64,000 nucleotides of DNA, from the NCBI GenBank assembly GCA_026005175.1, contig BPKO01000005.1, positions 62,001-126,000 of the forward strand, written 5' to 3'. Of the stretch, positions 27,098 through 36,525 are shown piece after piece. The position numbers and the translations under genes were made by a program. Every line of letters begins with the position of its first letter. Position 1 is the stretch's first letter. The notes under the pieces are model-generated. The model saw nothing but the letters and a program-made list of their open reading frames with translations. It did no database searches and was not told the origin of the DNA. This DNA is from Candidatus Tectimicrobiota bacterium. GTDB taxonomy: Bacteria > Tectomicrobia > Entotheonellia > Entotheonellales > Entotheonellaceae.

Positions 27098-28181
27098 AAA
27101 TGACGTCCAAGGCGTGCCAGGCCTGGCACGCCGCCATTGCAGGAGGGAGGGTTATGTACACGCGAGCCTGGACGTGGCGGGTGGGCGTTTGCTTCCTCCT
27201 TCTGTGCCTGCTCAGTGCCTGTGCCACCACGCAACTGCCGCCCTTGGGCAGTGCCGCGCCGCCCCAGCGGCTGGCCCGCGACGAGGCGCGCCTCTGGGAG
27301 ATGAGCGCCAAAAGAACAGCAAAAGCTGGACAAGAGTGGCCGCATCTACGACGATCCGCTCCTTGAGGACTACCTCACCGGCCTCGTACGCCGCCTGGTG
27401 CCCGACGCGGTCAAGAAAGACGTGCCGTTTACCGTCAAAGTCATCAAAGACCCCAGCCTCAACGCCTTTGCGTACCCCAACGGCCGCATTTACGTGCACA
27501 CCCGGGCTGCTGGCGCGCCTGGAAAACGAGGCGCAGCTGGCCACCGTGCTGGGCCACGAGGCCATGCACGTCATCAACCGCGACGCCGTGCGCCACTTCC
27601 GCAGCACGCGCAACAAGCTCATCTGGGCCAACATTGCCGCTATTGCCGGCAGCATCGCGGTGGCGGCTGCGGCCGGCAGCGAGCTGGAAAAGGGCAACTA
27701 CGTTACCGCTTCGGTAATTAACCAGACGGCCCAGCTCATGCTGGGCCTGGGCTTGCAGCTGGGCCTGCTGGCTTCGGTCAACGGCTACAGCCGGGCGCTG
27801 GAAAACCAGGCCGACGAGGGGGCAATGCGCCTGCTCGTCGAGGCGGGCTACGATCCCAAAGAGGCCCCGAAAGTGCACGCCCTGCTGCTCGAGACTTACG
27901 GCGACCCGTCGAAACTCGAGAACTTTTTCTTCGGCAGCCACGCGCGCAACCAGGAGCGCCTTGCCCACTACCAGCAGCTCTTGCAGACGACGTACGCGCA
28001 GGCGGCGCGCGAGCCGCAGCGCCGGGTCAGCAGCGAGGCCTTCGCGCGGCGCCTGCGGGTGGTGGTACGGGAGAACGCCCTGCTCGACCTCGAGGCCGGG
28101 CGCTACAACACCGCCCAGGTGGCCCTGCAGCGGGTGCTGGCGCAGCAGCCCAACGACGCCAAAGCACACTATTACCTGGGA

Positions 28182-29716
28182 GTAACCGTTCAGGTGGGGC
28201 AAAGGATCATGCCGCTGCCCCCTGGCATGCCGAGGTCGTCTGCGGGCAGCAAGGAGGGCGCCCCTTCGCCCCGCAACGCCGCCTCACACGCAGCCTGGTG
28301 AGATAAGCAAGGGGATTGCGGCGTTGCTGCTTCAGCGTGGTAACCACCGTCATCATGGACTCGACAAAGCGCGACCCCTGCGCACTCTGCGTCCCAAAGC
28401 TGCCCTTGCGCCAAAGCACCCCAGGACGCAGCGCCCGCTCGGCCGCGTTGTTCGTCGGCTCCACCCCCTCCAGGTGCACAAACGTCCACAAGGCCTGATG
28501 CAGCTTCAGCAGCTCCCGGCAGACCCCTGCGGTCTTGGGGTGGCCACAGCGGGTGCCAGCTTCCAGCAGCTCTTCGACTTTGCGCCGCACCGGGGTCATG
28601 TAATTGCGAAAGCTCGAGCGCTTCAGCGTCCCGTCGCGCACCCGGTGCCACCAGTGAAACATCCGATGGGCCTCGTCGCGCAGGGCTTCACCAAGCTCCT
28701 GGGAGCGGCCACCGCGTGCAATCATCGCTTCGATATCGCGCAGCAGATGCGCCCAGCACAGCTGCCGCCAGCGCACCGGGTACCAATTGTAAGCGCTAAA
28801 GCGATCCGTCACCAGGATGCCTCGAAACGGCTTGCCCAGCAGCTCGCGCACCACTTGCCCCCCACGCGACAAGCGCACCAAGAACACCGTCACCCCCTCT
28901 GTCACGGCCGCCCACAGCCAAGCTCGCTGCCGCCCCTGGCGCCAGCCCGTTTCGTCCATCGACACGCTGGCCTGCTGCTGCACATAAGCCCGCGCTTCTG
29001 CCACGGGCACCGCCACGGCCTGGGCAGTGGCCGCCTCCAGGGAAGGGATGGTCCCCAAGCTCATCGACACGCCAAAGAGATCGTCCAGCAGCTGCTGCGT
29101 GGTGCGCTTGGAGAGGCGATAGGCCCCCGTACACAGCGCCACGAGGGCCTGCACCCGCGGCCCATAGACCCCGCTTGGGACTCCCTCAGGCCATGCCGCC
29201 CGCGTGGTGGCTCCGCAGGCCGCACACACCAACTGATGCACCTGATACTCGGTCACCACCGGCTTGAGGGGAGGAATTTCGACAACTTGATGCCGCTGCG
29301 GCTGCGGGTCTTCGCCCGCCAGGGGCTGCTGACAACGGGCGCATGCCTTGGGCTTGAGCGGGATCACCACATCCACGTCTTCCATGGGCACCAGCGTCCG
29401 GGTCTGCCCCGGGTGACCGGGCTGTCCCCCGCGACGCCGTCCACTGGGCTGGCGACGTGGTCGCTGGCGCGCGGGCGGATCACTCGAAGGTGGCCGCGAC
29501 GAGGTGCGCGAGTCCTGCTGCACGCGCTCCCGCAGCTCCTGCACGGTGGCCTCCAGCGCCGCCACACGGGCTTCGAGCGCGAGGATATAGTCCTGCGCTT
29601 CGCGCGGTGTACGATGCCAGATCTCAGGAGGTAAAGGTAGATGCATTGCCATGGAGCGATCATACGGCATCAACAACGGGTGTGACAAGACGAATTTTGG
29701 GAACCTGAACGGTTAC
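28182..29716 (-). mobile_element. IS66-family element, copy 2 (1535 bp), intact
   Basis: It has the same GTAACCGTTCAGG/CCTGAACGGTTAC ends as copy 1, flanked by a perfect 8-bp duplication acctggga (28174-28181 and 29717-29724). It is one base shorter than copy 1 owing to the transposase indel. Its orientation is opposite to copy 1, so the two form a large inverted repeat with 8.45 kb between them. Confidence 0.93.
28207..29652 (-). CDS. IS66-family transposase (copy 2), intact
   Basis: A 481-residue transposase. It has the N-terminal coiled coil, the basic linker, zinc Cys pairs (CARC, CAAC) and the DDE triad in SMDETGW, LVTDRFSAYNWY and NNAAERALRPG. The native C-terminus is VVTTLKQQRRNPLAYLTRL, lost in copy 1. 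No tnpA or tnpB accessory gene is present. ATG 29652 is chosen at the conserved MAMHLPLPPEIW. This copy is the likely active source. Confidence 0.92.
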   Translation of the reverse strand: MAMHLPLPPEIWHRTPREAQDYILALEARVAALEATVQELRERVQQDSRTSSRPPSSDPPARQRPRRQPSGRRRGGQPGHPGQTRTLVPMEDVDVVIPLKPKACARCQQPLAGEDPQPQRHQVVEIPPLKPVVTEYQVHQLVCAACGATTRAAWPEGVPSGVYGPRVQALVALCTGAYRLSKRTTQQLLDDLFGVSMSLGTIPSLEAATAQAVAVPVAEARAYVQQQASVSMDETGWRQGRQRAWLWAAVTEGVTVFLVRLSRGGQVVRELLGKPFRGILVTDRFSAYNWYPVRWRQLCWAHLLRDIEAMIARGGRSQELGEALRDEAHRMFHWWHRVRDGTLKRSSFRNYMTPVRRKVEELLEAGTRCGHPKTAGVCRELLKLHQALWTFVHLEGVEPTNNAAERALRPGVLWRKGSFGTQSAQGSRFVESMMTVVTTLKQQRRNPLAYLTRLRVRRRCGAKGRPPCCPQTTSACQGAAA

Positions 29717-29962
29717 ACCTGGGAGAGCTGTACCGGCGGCGGCACGCAGAGGCGCGCGACTTGCAGCTGGCCGAACAGGCATACCGGCAGGCCATCGCCC
29801 TCGACCCGCAGCTGGCCGAAGCCTACAAGGGCCTGGGGCTGGTGCAGTACCGGCTGGGCAAGAAAGCCGAAGCCCGTACCGCCTTCGAGCACTACTTGCA
29901 GCTGCAGCCGCAGGCCAAAGATCGCGACCAGATCAAAGAGTATCTTGTGGAGCTGAGCTGAG

Positions 29963-30559
29963 ATGGCACGGCACAAGGCAGGCCGGCAAGGCAAGAGGTG
30001 GGGCTGCCTCGGGCTGCTGGCCGCCTGTTTGCTGCTGGGCGGGTGTGCGGCCGGCTTCTTCACCGCCCAGGGGCAGCAGGCCCTGCAGGCCGGGCAGTAC
30101 CAGGCGGCAATGCAGGCATTTACGGCGGCGCTGGTGGAAAACCCCCGTAGCGTGGCGGCCCTGACCGGCCTGGGTATTGCCTACTACAAAACTGCCGCAT
30201 ACCGCGCCGCCATCGAGACCCTGGAAGAAGCCAAAGGGCTCGACGCCGACAACCCCGAAGCGCGCCTTTACCTGGGCCTGGCTTACCTGCGCAGCGGCCA
30301 GGATGCCCGCGCCCGCGAAGAATTGCTGGCCTACGCGCAGACGACGCGCCGCCGCGTGGCCAACCAGATCGCCGAAGCCCTGGCGGTGCTGGAGCAAGAG
30401 GGGGCAGAGGAAGAGGCGGTGCGCACCCTGGTGGCGCTTACCATCGAGGACTGGGCCTACCGCGAGCAGGAAATGCAGGCCCTTGAGCGCCGCCTGTGGG
30501 AGGCCACGGCTTTTGGCCGCCGCCGCAGCGGTATTGGCTTTGTCATCCGCCTGCGCTAG
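29963..30559 (+). CDS. TPR lipoprotein
   Basis: A 198-residue lipoprotein: signal peptide with lipobox LLGGC (Cys near 28), then tetratricopeptide repeats ([61 protein letters not shown]), then a helical tail ending GIGFVIRLR. It starts 1 bp after the M48 peptidase stop, so it was originally co-transcribed with that protease and may act with it in envelope quality control. The IS66 insertion upstream probably weakens its transcription. Confidence 0.85.
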   Translation: MARHKAGRQGKRWGCLGLLAACLLLGGCAAGFFTAQGQQALQAGQYQAAMQAFTAALVENPRSVAALTGLGIAYYKTAAYRAAIETLEEAKGLDADNPEARLYLGLAYLRSGQDARAREELLAYAQTTRRRVANQIAEALAVLEQEGAEEEAVRTLVALTIEDWAYREQEMQALERRLWEATAFGRRRSGIGFVIRLR

Positions 30560-30657
30560 GGCTCCTCGCTTTCCCCGCGCCCCTGCAAGGCGCCCTCCCA
30601 TGACGGCACAGGGAGTATAATTTGCGCCAGAAGGGCTAGTGCCGGAGGGGGGTTGCC

Positions 30658-30888
30658 ATGCTGGAGAGCCTGGGAAAGCTGCTGGTTGGTCTTGGCATCT
30701 TGCTTGTTCTCGTCGGGCTTCTTCTCTGGCTGGCCGAAGGCAAGCTGGGCTGGTTCGGCCAGCTGCCCGGCGACATTCGCGTCGAAAAGCCCGGGTTTCG
30801 CTTCTACGCCCCGCTGACTTCCATGCTCCTGCTCAGCCTCGCCCTCAGCCTCGCCCTCTGGCTGGTGGGCAGGTTCCTCAACAAGTAA
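30658..30888 (+). CDS. DUF2905 small membrane protein
   Basis: A 76-residue protein with two membrane helices (GLGILLVLVGLLLWLA near 11-26 and LTSMLLLSLALSLALWLVG near 53-71). The GWFGQLPGDIRVEKPGFRFYAPL loop between them, with PGDI and FxFY, is the DUF2905 signature. The function of the family is unknown. ATG 30658 is supported by a GGAGGGG ribosome site. A TATAAT box lies at 30616-30621 but no matching -35 was seen. A strong palindrome follows directly after the stop. Confidence 0.85.
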   Translation: MLESLGKLLVGLGILLVLVGLLLWLAEGKLGWFGQLPGDIRVEKPGFRFYAPLTSMLLLSLALSLALWLVGRFLNK

Positions 30889-30889
30889 T

Positions 30890-30935
30890 GGGGACAGGCT
30901 ACTTTTTCCATGCCGCCAAAAAGTAGCCTGTCCCC
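30890..30935. repeat. 18-bp-arm palindrome, probable bidirectional terminator
   Basis: Perfect arms 30890-30907 and 30918-30935 (GGGGACAGGCTACTTTTT and its complement) flank a 10-bp loop and are followed by T5. It lies between convergent DUF2905 and rarA genes. The arm sequence resembles REP-type repeats and differs from the other palindromes of this window. Confidence 0.75.
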
Positions 30936-30938
30936 TTT

Positions 30939-33140
30939 TTACTCGGCGAGGGCGACCACCACGGCGAAGGTGGTGCGCCAGGGAACCACCTGCTCGAGCA
31001 GTTGGCGGCGAAAGCAGGCCTCGACGCACGCCAGCTCGTCGGCTGTCAGCCAGCGGCGCAGGCGGCTGGCGTAAGTGCCCGGGGTGTCCCGGCCGAACCA
31101 GCGGTCGAGGTGGGCAGCAGTCAGGCAGCGCTCTTCTTCCTGCACTTCACAAAGCGGCGGCTGCAGGCAGCGAAAGCCTGCCGCCTGCAGGGCGGCTTCC
31201 AGCTCGGCCACGTCCCAGTTGACCAGCACATCTTCGGCGTCCTGGTAGAGGGCCGCTTCGGCAGCGAGCAGGCGCTGGCGCAGCGCGGGGTCGAGTTCGC
31301 CGGTATCCACCAGGGCAGAGAGGCGTTGCCCGCGGCGCGGGATCACCTCGGCAAGCACCAGGCGGCCACCGCGGCGCAGGCAGGCATGGACTTGCCGCAG
31401 CGCCCCCGCGCGGTCGGGGCAGCGAGTTAACACGTTGCGCCCCACGGCGGCGTCAAAGCGCACCTCGGCAGCGCCGTGGGCGCGCAGCAGTGCCGGCAGC
31501 TGCATCAGCTCTCCCACCAGCACCGTAGGCCGCTCGAGGGCGGGCAGGCGGGCCGCCTGCTCTTCTAGCGCCTGCGCCGCGCGGGCGTCGCCGGTGAGGG
31601 CCCACACGCCTCCCTCGGGCACGCGCCGCAGCGCTTCCCAGGTGAGCAAGCCGGTGGTGGCATTGAGATCGAGCACCAGGCTGTGGCGCTGCAAGGCGGC
31701 GGCGTCGAGGAGGCGGTCGCGTAGCGCCGCCAGGTGCGCGCTGGCGCGGCCAATGGCGCGCTGCAGCCACTGGTCGCGGGCGCGCGAGGGCTTGCTGTAG
31801 GTCAGGACCTCGCCCGCCGGGCTGGGCTCCATTTCCAGCATCGCCGCCAGCTGCGCCTCGCGGCGTCGGATCACCTGGCGGCGGAGGCGGCGCTCGTAGC
31901 CCAGGTTGCCGGGCTCGTAAAACACCTTGCCCTGCAAGTGCGCGGGCAGGTACTGCTGCGCCACCCAGTGCTCGCGGTAGGCGTGCGGGTAGAGATAGCC
32001 GGCCCCGTGGCCAAAGCTGGCCGCATCGCGGCTGGCGTCCTTGAGGTGGGCCGGCACTTCCCCCTCGCGCTCTTCTTCCACGGTGCGCAGGGCGTCGAAG
32101 AAAGCAAAGACCGAGTTGGACTTGGGCGCCGTGGCCAAGTAGAGGGCCGCCTGCGCCAGGGCGAAGCGCCCCTCGGGCAGGCCGATGCGCTCGAAGGCCT
32201 CGGCGCAGGCCAGGGTCACCTGGATGGCCTGGGGATCGGCCAGACCCACGTCTTCGCTGGCAAAAATGAGCATGCGGCGAAAGAGAAAGCGGGGGTCTTC
32301 GCCGGCGTAAACCATCTTGGCCAGCCAGTACATGGCGGCGTCGGGATCGGAGCCGCGCAGCGACTTGATGAAGGCGGAAATGGTGTCGTAGTGGTAGTCG
32401 CCTTCCTTGTCGTAAAGCACGGCCCGCTGCTGGATGCTCTCTTCGGCCACCGCCATGTCCACGACGATCACCCCCTCGGCGTTGGGGGGCGTGGTTTCCA
32501 CCGCCAGCTCCAGGGCGTTGAGCACGGCCCGCGCATCGCCGTTGGCCACTTTCACCAGGTGCGCCAGGGCATCGGGGTGCAGGTCAACGGCGCGCTTGCC
32601 GTAGCCGCGCTCCGGGTCGCGCAGGGCCTGCAGGACGATGCGCCGCAGGTCGTCATCGCTCAGCGGCTTGAGCTGGAAGATGCGGCTGCGGCTAGTAAGC
32701 GCCCGGTTGACGGCAAAGTAAGGGTTTTCTACCGTGGCGCCGATGAGCAGGATGGTGCCGTTTTCCACGTGGGGCAGCAGCGCGTCTTGCTGCGCCTTGT
32801 TGAAGCGGTGCACCTCGTCGATAAAGAGAATCGTGCGCTGCTGCCGCGCCTGGTAGCGCTGCTGCGCCTGCGCGATGGCCTGGCGGATGTCGGCCACCCC
32901 GGCCAGCACGGCGTTGAGGGTGATGAAGTGGCTGCGGGTGGTGTTGGCGATGATCATCGCCAGCGTCGTCTTGCCCGTGCCGGGGGGCCCGTAGAAAATC
33001 AGCGAGGAGAGCTGGTCGGCCTCGATGGCGCGGCGCAGCAGGCGCCCCGGCCCCACGATGTGCTCCTGGCCCACGAACTCGTCGAGGGTGCGCGGCCGCA
33101 TGCGCGCGGCCAGCGGCTGGGAAGAAAGCGGCGGAGACAC
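30939..33140 (-). CDS. rarA: RarA/MgsA AAA+ ATPase fused to a methyltransferase-like domain
   Basis: A 733-residue fusion. Residues 1-430 are a complete RarA/MgsA replication-associated AAA+ ATPase: GPPGTGKTT at 51-59, Walker [12 protein letters not shown] at 104-114, the sensor [12 protein letters not shown], and the C-terminal [21 protein letters not shown] segment that marks RarA. RarA acts at stalled forks with clamp loader and SSB. Residues about 470-733 look like a SAM-methyltransferase fold ([28 protein letters not shown]). Fusions of this kind are known from cyanobacterial RarA proteins. GTG 33140 was chosen for its AAGGAG site; the frame runs further upstream without conserved sequence. 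Confidence 0.88.
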   Translation of the reverse strand: MSPPLSSQPLAARMRPRTLDEFVGQEHIVGPGRLLRRAIEADQLSSLIFYGPPGTGKTTLAMIIANTTRSHFITLNAVLAGVADIRQAIAQAQQRYQARQQRTILFIDEVHRFNKAQQDALLPHVENGTILLIGATVENPYFAVNRALTSRSRIFQLKPLSDDDLRRIVLQALRDPERGYGKRAVDLHPDALAHLVKVANGDARAVLNALELAVETTPPNAEGVIVVDMAVAEESIQQRAVLYDKEGDYHYDTISAFIKSLRGSDPDAAMYWLAKMVYAGEDPRFLFRRMLIFASEDVGLADPQAIQVTLACAEAFERIGLPEGRFALAQAALYLATAPKSNSVFAFFDALRTVEEEREGEVPAHLKDASRDAASFGHGAGYLYPHAYREHWVAQQYLPAHLQGKVFYEPGNLGYERRLRRQVIRRREAQLAAMLEMEPSPAGEVLTYSKPSRARDQWLQRAIGRASAHLAALRDRLLDAAALQRHSLVLDLNATTGLLTWEALRRVPEGGVWALTGDARAAQALEEQAARLPALERPTVLVGELMQLPALLRAHGAAEVRFDAAVGRNVLTRCPDRAGALRQVHACLRRGGRLVLAEVIPRRGQRLSALVDTGELDPALRQRLLAAEAALYQDAEDVLVNWDVAELEAALQAAGFRCLQPPLCEVQEEERCLTAAHLDRWFGRDTPGTYASRLRRWLTADELACVEACFRRQLLEQVVPWRTTFAVVVALAE

Positions 33141-33168
33141 GCGACGCGCTCCTTTGCCATGCCCAAAT

Positions 33169-33195
33169 CGGCTACAATCAAGTATACTGTAGCCG
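33169..33195. promoter_or_regulatory. Inverted repeat between rarA and metG
   Basis: CGGCTACA (33169-33176) and TGTAGCCG (33188-33195) form 8-bp arms around an 11-bp spacer that contains the palindrome GTATAC, in a short divergent promoter region. It could be an operator for either gene. No clear -35/-10 pair was found. Confidence 0.4.
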
Positions 33196-33242
33196 CCTTT
33201 CCGGCTGTGGAGGAAGACCCGCCGGCAACGCGAAGGAGGCTT

Positions 33243-35262
33243 ATGGCTGCGCCCATTCTCGTCACCAGCGCCCTGCCGTACGCCAACGGGCCGCATCCAC
33301 CTCGGCCATCTGGTGGAGTACATCCAGACCGACATCTGCGTGCGCTTCCTCAAGCTGACGCGGGCACGACGCCGTATTTACTTGTGTGCCGACGACACCC
33401 ACGGCACGCCGATCGAGATCAACGCCCGGCGCGCCGGCATTACCCCGGAGGCGCTGATTGCTCACTACTACGAAGAGCACCAGCGCGATTTTGCCGATTT
33501 CCACATCGCCTTTGACTGCTACTACACCACCAACAGCCCCGAAAACCGCAAGCACGCCGAGTACATCTTCGAGCGGCTGCGCGAGAAGGGCCACATCGTC
33601 ACCCGGCCGGTGGCGCAGTACTACTGCGAAAAAGACGGCCGCTTCTTGCCCGACCGCTACATCCGCGGCACCTGCCCCAACCCGCGGTGTCAGGCGGCCG
33701 ATCAGTACGGCGACGTCTGCGAGGTCTGCGGCACGACTTACAACCCCACCGACCTGCGCGACCCGCGCTGTGCCCTGTGTGGCAGCACGCCGGTGATCCG
33801 CGAGTCGGTGCATTACTTTTTCACCCTCAGCGCCTACGAGGACTTTCTGCGCCAGTGGGTGAATACCCCCGGGCGGCTGCAGCCCGAAGTGCGGCGCTTC
33901 ATCGAGACCTGGCTCGACGAAGGGCTGCGCGACTGGGACGTGAGCCGCGACGGCCCGTACTTTGGCTTCAAGATCCCGGGCGAGGAGAACAAGTACTTTT
34001 ACGTCTGGCTCGACGCCCCGGTGGGCTATATTGCCACCACAGAGAAGTTCTGCCGCGATACCGGCCGTGACTTCGACGCGTACTGGCACAACCCCGAAGC
34101 CCACATTTACCACATCATCGGCAAGGACATCGTTTACTTCCACACCCTCTTCTGGCCGGCCATGCTCCACGGCGCCGGCTACACGCTGCCGCGCAAGGTG
34201 CTGGTGCACGGCTTTCTCACCGTCAATGGCGAGAAGATGTCCAAAACCCGCGGCACGTTTATTACTGCCCGCACTTACCTCAACCATCTCGATCCGCAGT
34301 ACCTGCGCTACTACTTTGCCGCCAAGCTCAACGGCCAGCCCGACGACCTCGACCTCAGCCTTGACGACTTCGTCAATCGCGTCAATGCCGAGCTGATAAA
34401 CAAAATCGCCAATCTGGTCAGCCGCGTGGTGCCTTTTGTCACCCGCCACTTCGACGGTCGGCTGGGGCGGCTGCGGCCCGAGGTGCAGCCGCTGGTAGCC
34501 GACATCCGCGCCCGCATTCCTCGCATTTACGAGGCTTACGAGCGGCTCGAGTTCAGCCGCGCGGTGCAGGAAATCGTGGCCATTGCCGAAATCGGCAACA
34601 AGTACTTCCAGGAGGCGGCGCCGTGGGACCTCGTCGGTCGCGATCGCGAGGCGGCGCAGGCCGCCTGCACCTTTGTCGCCAACTGCTGTCGCGCCGTGGC
34701 GGCGCTGCTCAAGCCGGTGCTGCCGCGCTATGCGGCCGACGTGGAAGCCATCCTGCGCGTACCCCCCTTGCAGTGGGAGGACGCCTCCCGCTTCGATCTG
34801 GAAGACCACCCCATCGGCCCCTTCCGGCGCTTGCTGGAGCGCGTCGACGCCAAGCGGGTAGAAGCCATGCTTGCCGCCAGTGCCGCCGACCTCGAGGCCG
34901 CGCCGCGGCCGCTGGCGGCGGTAGAGCCCTTTGCCCCCGAGATCAGCCTCGAGGACTTTGCCCGCGTCGACTTGCGCGTGGCCACGGTGGTGGCGGCGGA
35001 GGCGGTGGCAGGGGCCGACAAGCTGCTGCGCCTGCGTGTCGATCTGGGGCGGGAGCAGCGCACGATTTTTGCCGGCATTCGGCCCTCATACGCGCCAGAG
35101 GAGCTGGTGGGCAAGCAGGTCATCGTGGTGGCCAACCTGGCGCCGCGGCGGATGCGCTTCGGGGTAAGCGAGGGCATGCTGCTGGCGGCCGGTCCCGACA
35201 GCCGTGACGTGGTCGTCGCCGAGTTTACCCGCCCGCGCCGCCCTGGCGAGCGGGTGCGCTAA
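33243..35262 (+). CDS. metG: Methionyl-tRNA synthetase, frameshift near start
   Basis: Class I synthetase charging tRNA-Met. It opens ILVTSALPYANG, then an extra C at about 33292 shifts the frame; corrected it reads GPIHLGHLVEYIQTDI, the HIGH-type site. Four-Cys zinc knuckles (CPNPRC, CEVC, CALC from about residue 145) and the KMSKT loop near 333 follow. The C-terminal tRNA-binding/dimerisation domain carries LEDFARVDLRVATVV. The length, about 673 residues, is that of the long, dimeric form. Because the gene is essential, the frame break is probably an error. AAGGAGG precedes the ATG. Confidence 0.93.
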
Positions 35263-35289
35263 AGCCACCCGCTTTGGCGGCGCGTGGGG

Positions 35290-35311
35290 CTGCCGGGTCG
35301 GTTCCCGGCAG
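35290..35311. terminator. Hairpin between convergent metG and chrA
   Basis: The perfect 8-bp stem CTGCCGGG/CCCGGCAG (35290-35297, 35304-35311) has a 6-base loop. No U run is seen on either side. Confidence 0.5.
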
Positions 35312-35335
35312 GCCCTGCCGATGCCGGCCTTGCTG

Positions 35336-36448
35336 TCACAGCGCCGCCAGCCCTATCCCGACGAGCCCGCCGCCCAGCACCAGCCAGGCGGCGTTGAGCC
35401 GGAAGCCAAACAGCAGCCCCGCGGCGCCCACGGCCAGCGCCGCCGTCACTCCGTCGACGATGGCTGCCCGCCCCAGCTGCCAGGTCACCCCGGCCATCAG
35501 GCCCAGGGCGGCCACGTTGACGCCGTCGAGGAAAGCAGCGGTCCACGGGGTGCGGCGCAGGAGGGGCAGCAGGCGGCCGAGCAGGGCCACAAAGCAAAAA
35601 GACGGCAGGAAAATCCCCACCGTCGCCACCACCGCGCCGGGCACCCCCGCCAGCACGTAGCCAACAAACGTGGCAGTAGTAAACACGGGGCCCGGGGTCG
35701 CCTGGCCGATGGCCACCGCGTCGAGCAGCTGCTGGTCGGTGAGCCAGCCCAGCCGCAGCACCAGGTCGTTGCGCAGAAAGGCCAGCAGCACGTAGCCGCT
35801 GCCGTAAAGCAGCGCCCCGACTTTGAGAAACACCAAAAACAGGTGGTCCAGCCGCACCGGGACGGCCTGTGCCAGCGCCACCGGCAGAGCGCCCGCCAGC
35901 GGCGCCAGGGCTGGCAGCCGCGCCGGGCGCTGCCGCACCGCCTGCAGGAGGGCGACCAGCCCGCCCAATCCGAAGAGCACCACCAGCTCGTGCACGCCTG
36001 CCAGGTAAAGGGCCAGCGCCATCGCGCCAACAACGCCCAGCAGCGGGCGTTTGAGCGCCGTCTGCCCCAGGCGCAGCAGGGCTTGCAGCACGATGGCAAT
36101 GATCACCGGCTTGATACCGTAAAGCAGCGCCGTGCCCTGGGGCGTCTGGCCATAGCGGGTGTAGGCCCAGGCCAGCCCGCCAACGATAAGCGCCGCGGGC
36201 AGGATAAAACACACACCGGCGACCAGCAGACCGCGCCAGCCCGCCCGGCTGTAGCCTATGTGGATGGCCATTTCGGTAGAGTTGGGGCCGGGAATTAAGT
36301 TCACGGCCCCCAGCATGTCCAGAAACTGCTGCGGCGCGAGCCAGCGCCGCCGCACCACCACTTCGTCGTGCATCATGGCGAGGTGCGCCGCCGGACCCCC
36401 AAAGGCAGTACAGCCCAAGCGAAGAAACAGCCAGGCCAGCTCGCGCAT
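35336..36448 (-). CDS. chrA: Chromate transporter ChrA family
   Basis: A 370-residue polytopic membrane protein of two homologous CHR domains. The first has FGGPAAHLAMMHDEVV and NLIPGPNSTEMAIHIGY; the second has VFLKVGALLYGSGYVLLAFL and AIGQATPGPVFTTATFVGY. About ten hydrophobic segments follow the usual pattern. ChrA pumps chromate out of the cell, although family members can have other anions. I chose ATG 36448, where the conserved MRELAWLFLRLG begins; the frame extends to 36490 only through the adjoining palindrome (DSDPIF), so that extension is repeat-derived. Confidence 0.9.
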   Translation of the reverse strand: MRELAWLFLRLGCTAFGGPAAHLAMMHDEVVVRRRWLAPQQFLDMLGAVNLIPGPNSTEMAIHIGYSRAGWRGLLVAGVCFILPAALIVGGLAWAYTRYGQTPQGTALLYGIKPVIIAIVLQALLRLGQTALKRPLLGVVGAMALALYLAGVHELVVLFGLGGLVALLQAVRQRPARLPALAPLAGALPVALAQAVPVRLDHLFLVFLKVGALLYGSGYVLLAFLRNDLVLRLGWLTDQQLLDAVAIGQATPGPVFTTATFVGYVLAGVPGAVVATVGIFLPSFCFVALLGRLLPLLRRTPWTAAFLDGVNVAALGLMAGVTWQLGRAAIVDGVTAALAVGAAGLLFGFRLNAAWLVLGGGLVGIGLAAL

Positions 36449-36449
36449 A

Positions 36450-36524
36450 AAAATGGGGTCAGAGTCAATTTCCGGAAGAGCCCGTCCCAAGCCGGAATAA
36501 AAAAATTGACTCTGACCCCATTTT
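36450..36524. repeat. REP-like palindrome with 22-bp arms (GGGGTCAGAGTC type)
   Basis: Arms 36450-36471 and 36503-36524 are perfect complements (AAAATGGGGTCAGAGTCAAT core) around a 31-bp loop. It lies between the chrA start and the PAC2 stop. The same core GGGGTCAGAGT recurs at 44361-44423 and 46654-46678. Confidence 0.85.
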
Positions 36525-36525
36525 G

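Larger units (their letters stand above)
27154..29961 (+). pseudogene. M48 metallopeptidase lipoprotein with TPR tail, split by IS66
   Basis: The N-terminus is a lipoprotein signal (CFLLLCLLSAC, lipid-acceptor Cys near residue 24). The peptidase domain has zinc ligands HEAMH in VLGHEAMHVINRD and Glu in ALENQADEGAMRLL, as in BepA/LoiP-type periplasmic proteases that guard outer-membrane protein assembly. A C-terminal TPR region follows. Extra bases near 27312 and 27505 shift the frame. The element 28182-29716 interrupts the TPR; the rest resumes at 29717 and ends at 29961 with IALDPQLAEAYKGLG. The 8-bp target acctggga is duplicated. The truncated protein would lose its TPR end. Confidence 0.85.

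Noticed and set aside
18195-29716. The two IS copies as a composite transposon carrying the signalling genes
   Set aside because: Each copy has its own matching target duplication and rejoins a different broken gene, so they moved separately.
30616-30621. TATAAT before DUF2905 as a promoter
   Set aside because: No -35 hexamer at 16-18 bp; listed only in the gene note.
34728-35177. Antisense frames within metG
   Set aside because: Shadows of a well-supported gene, without motifs.
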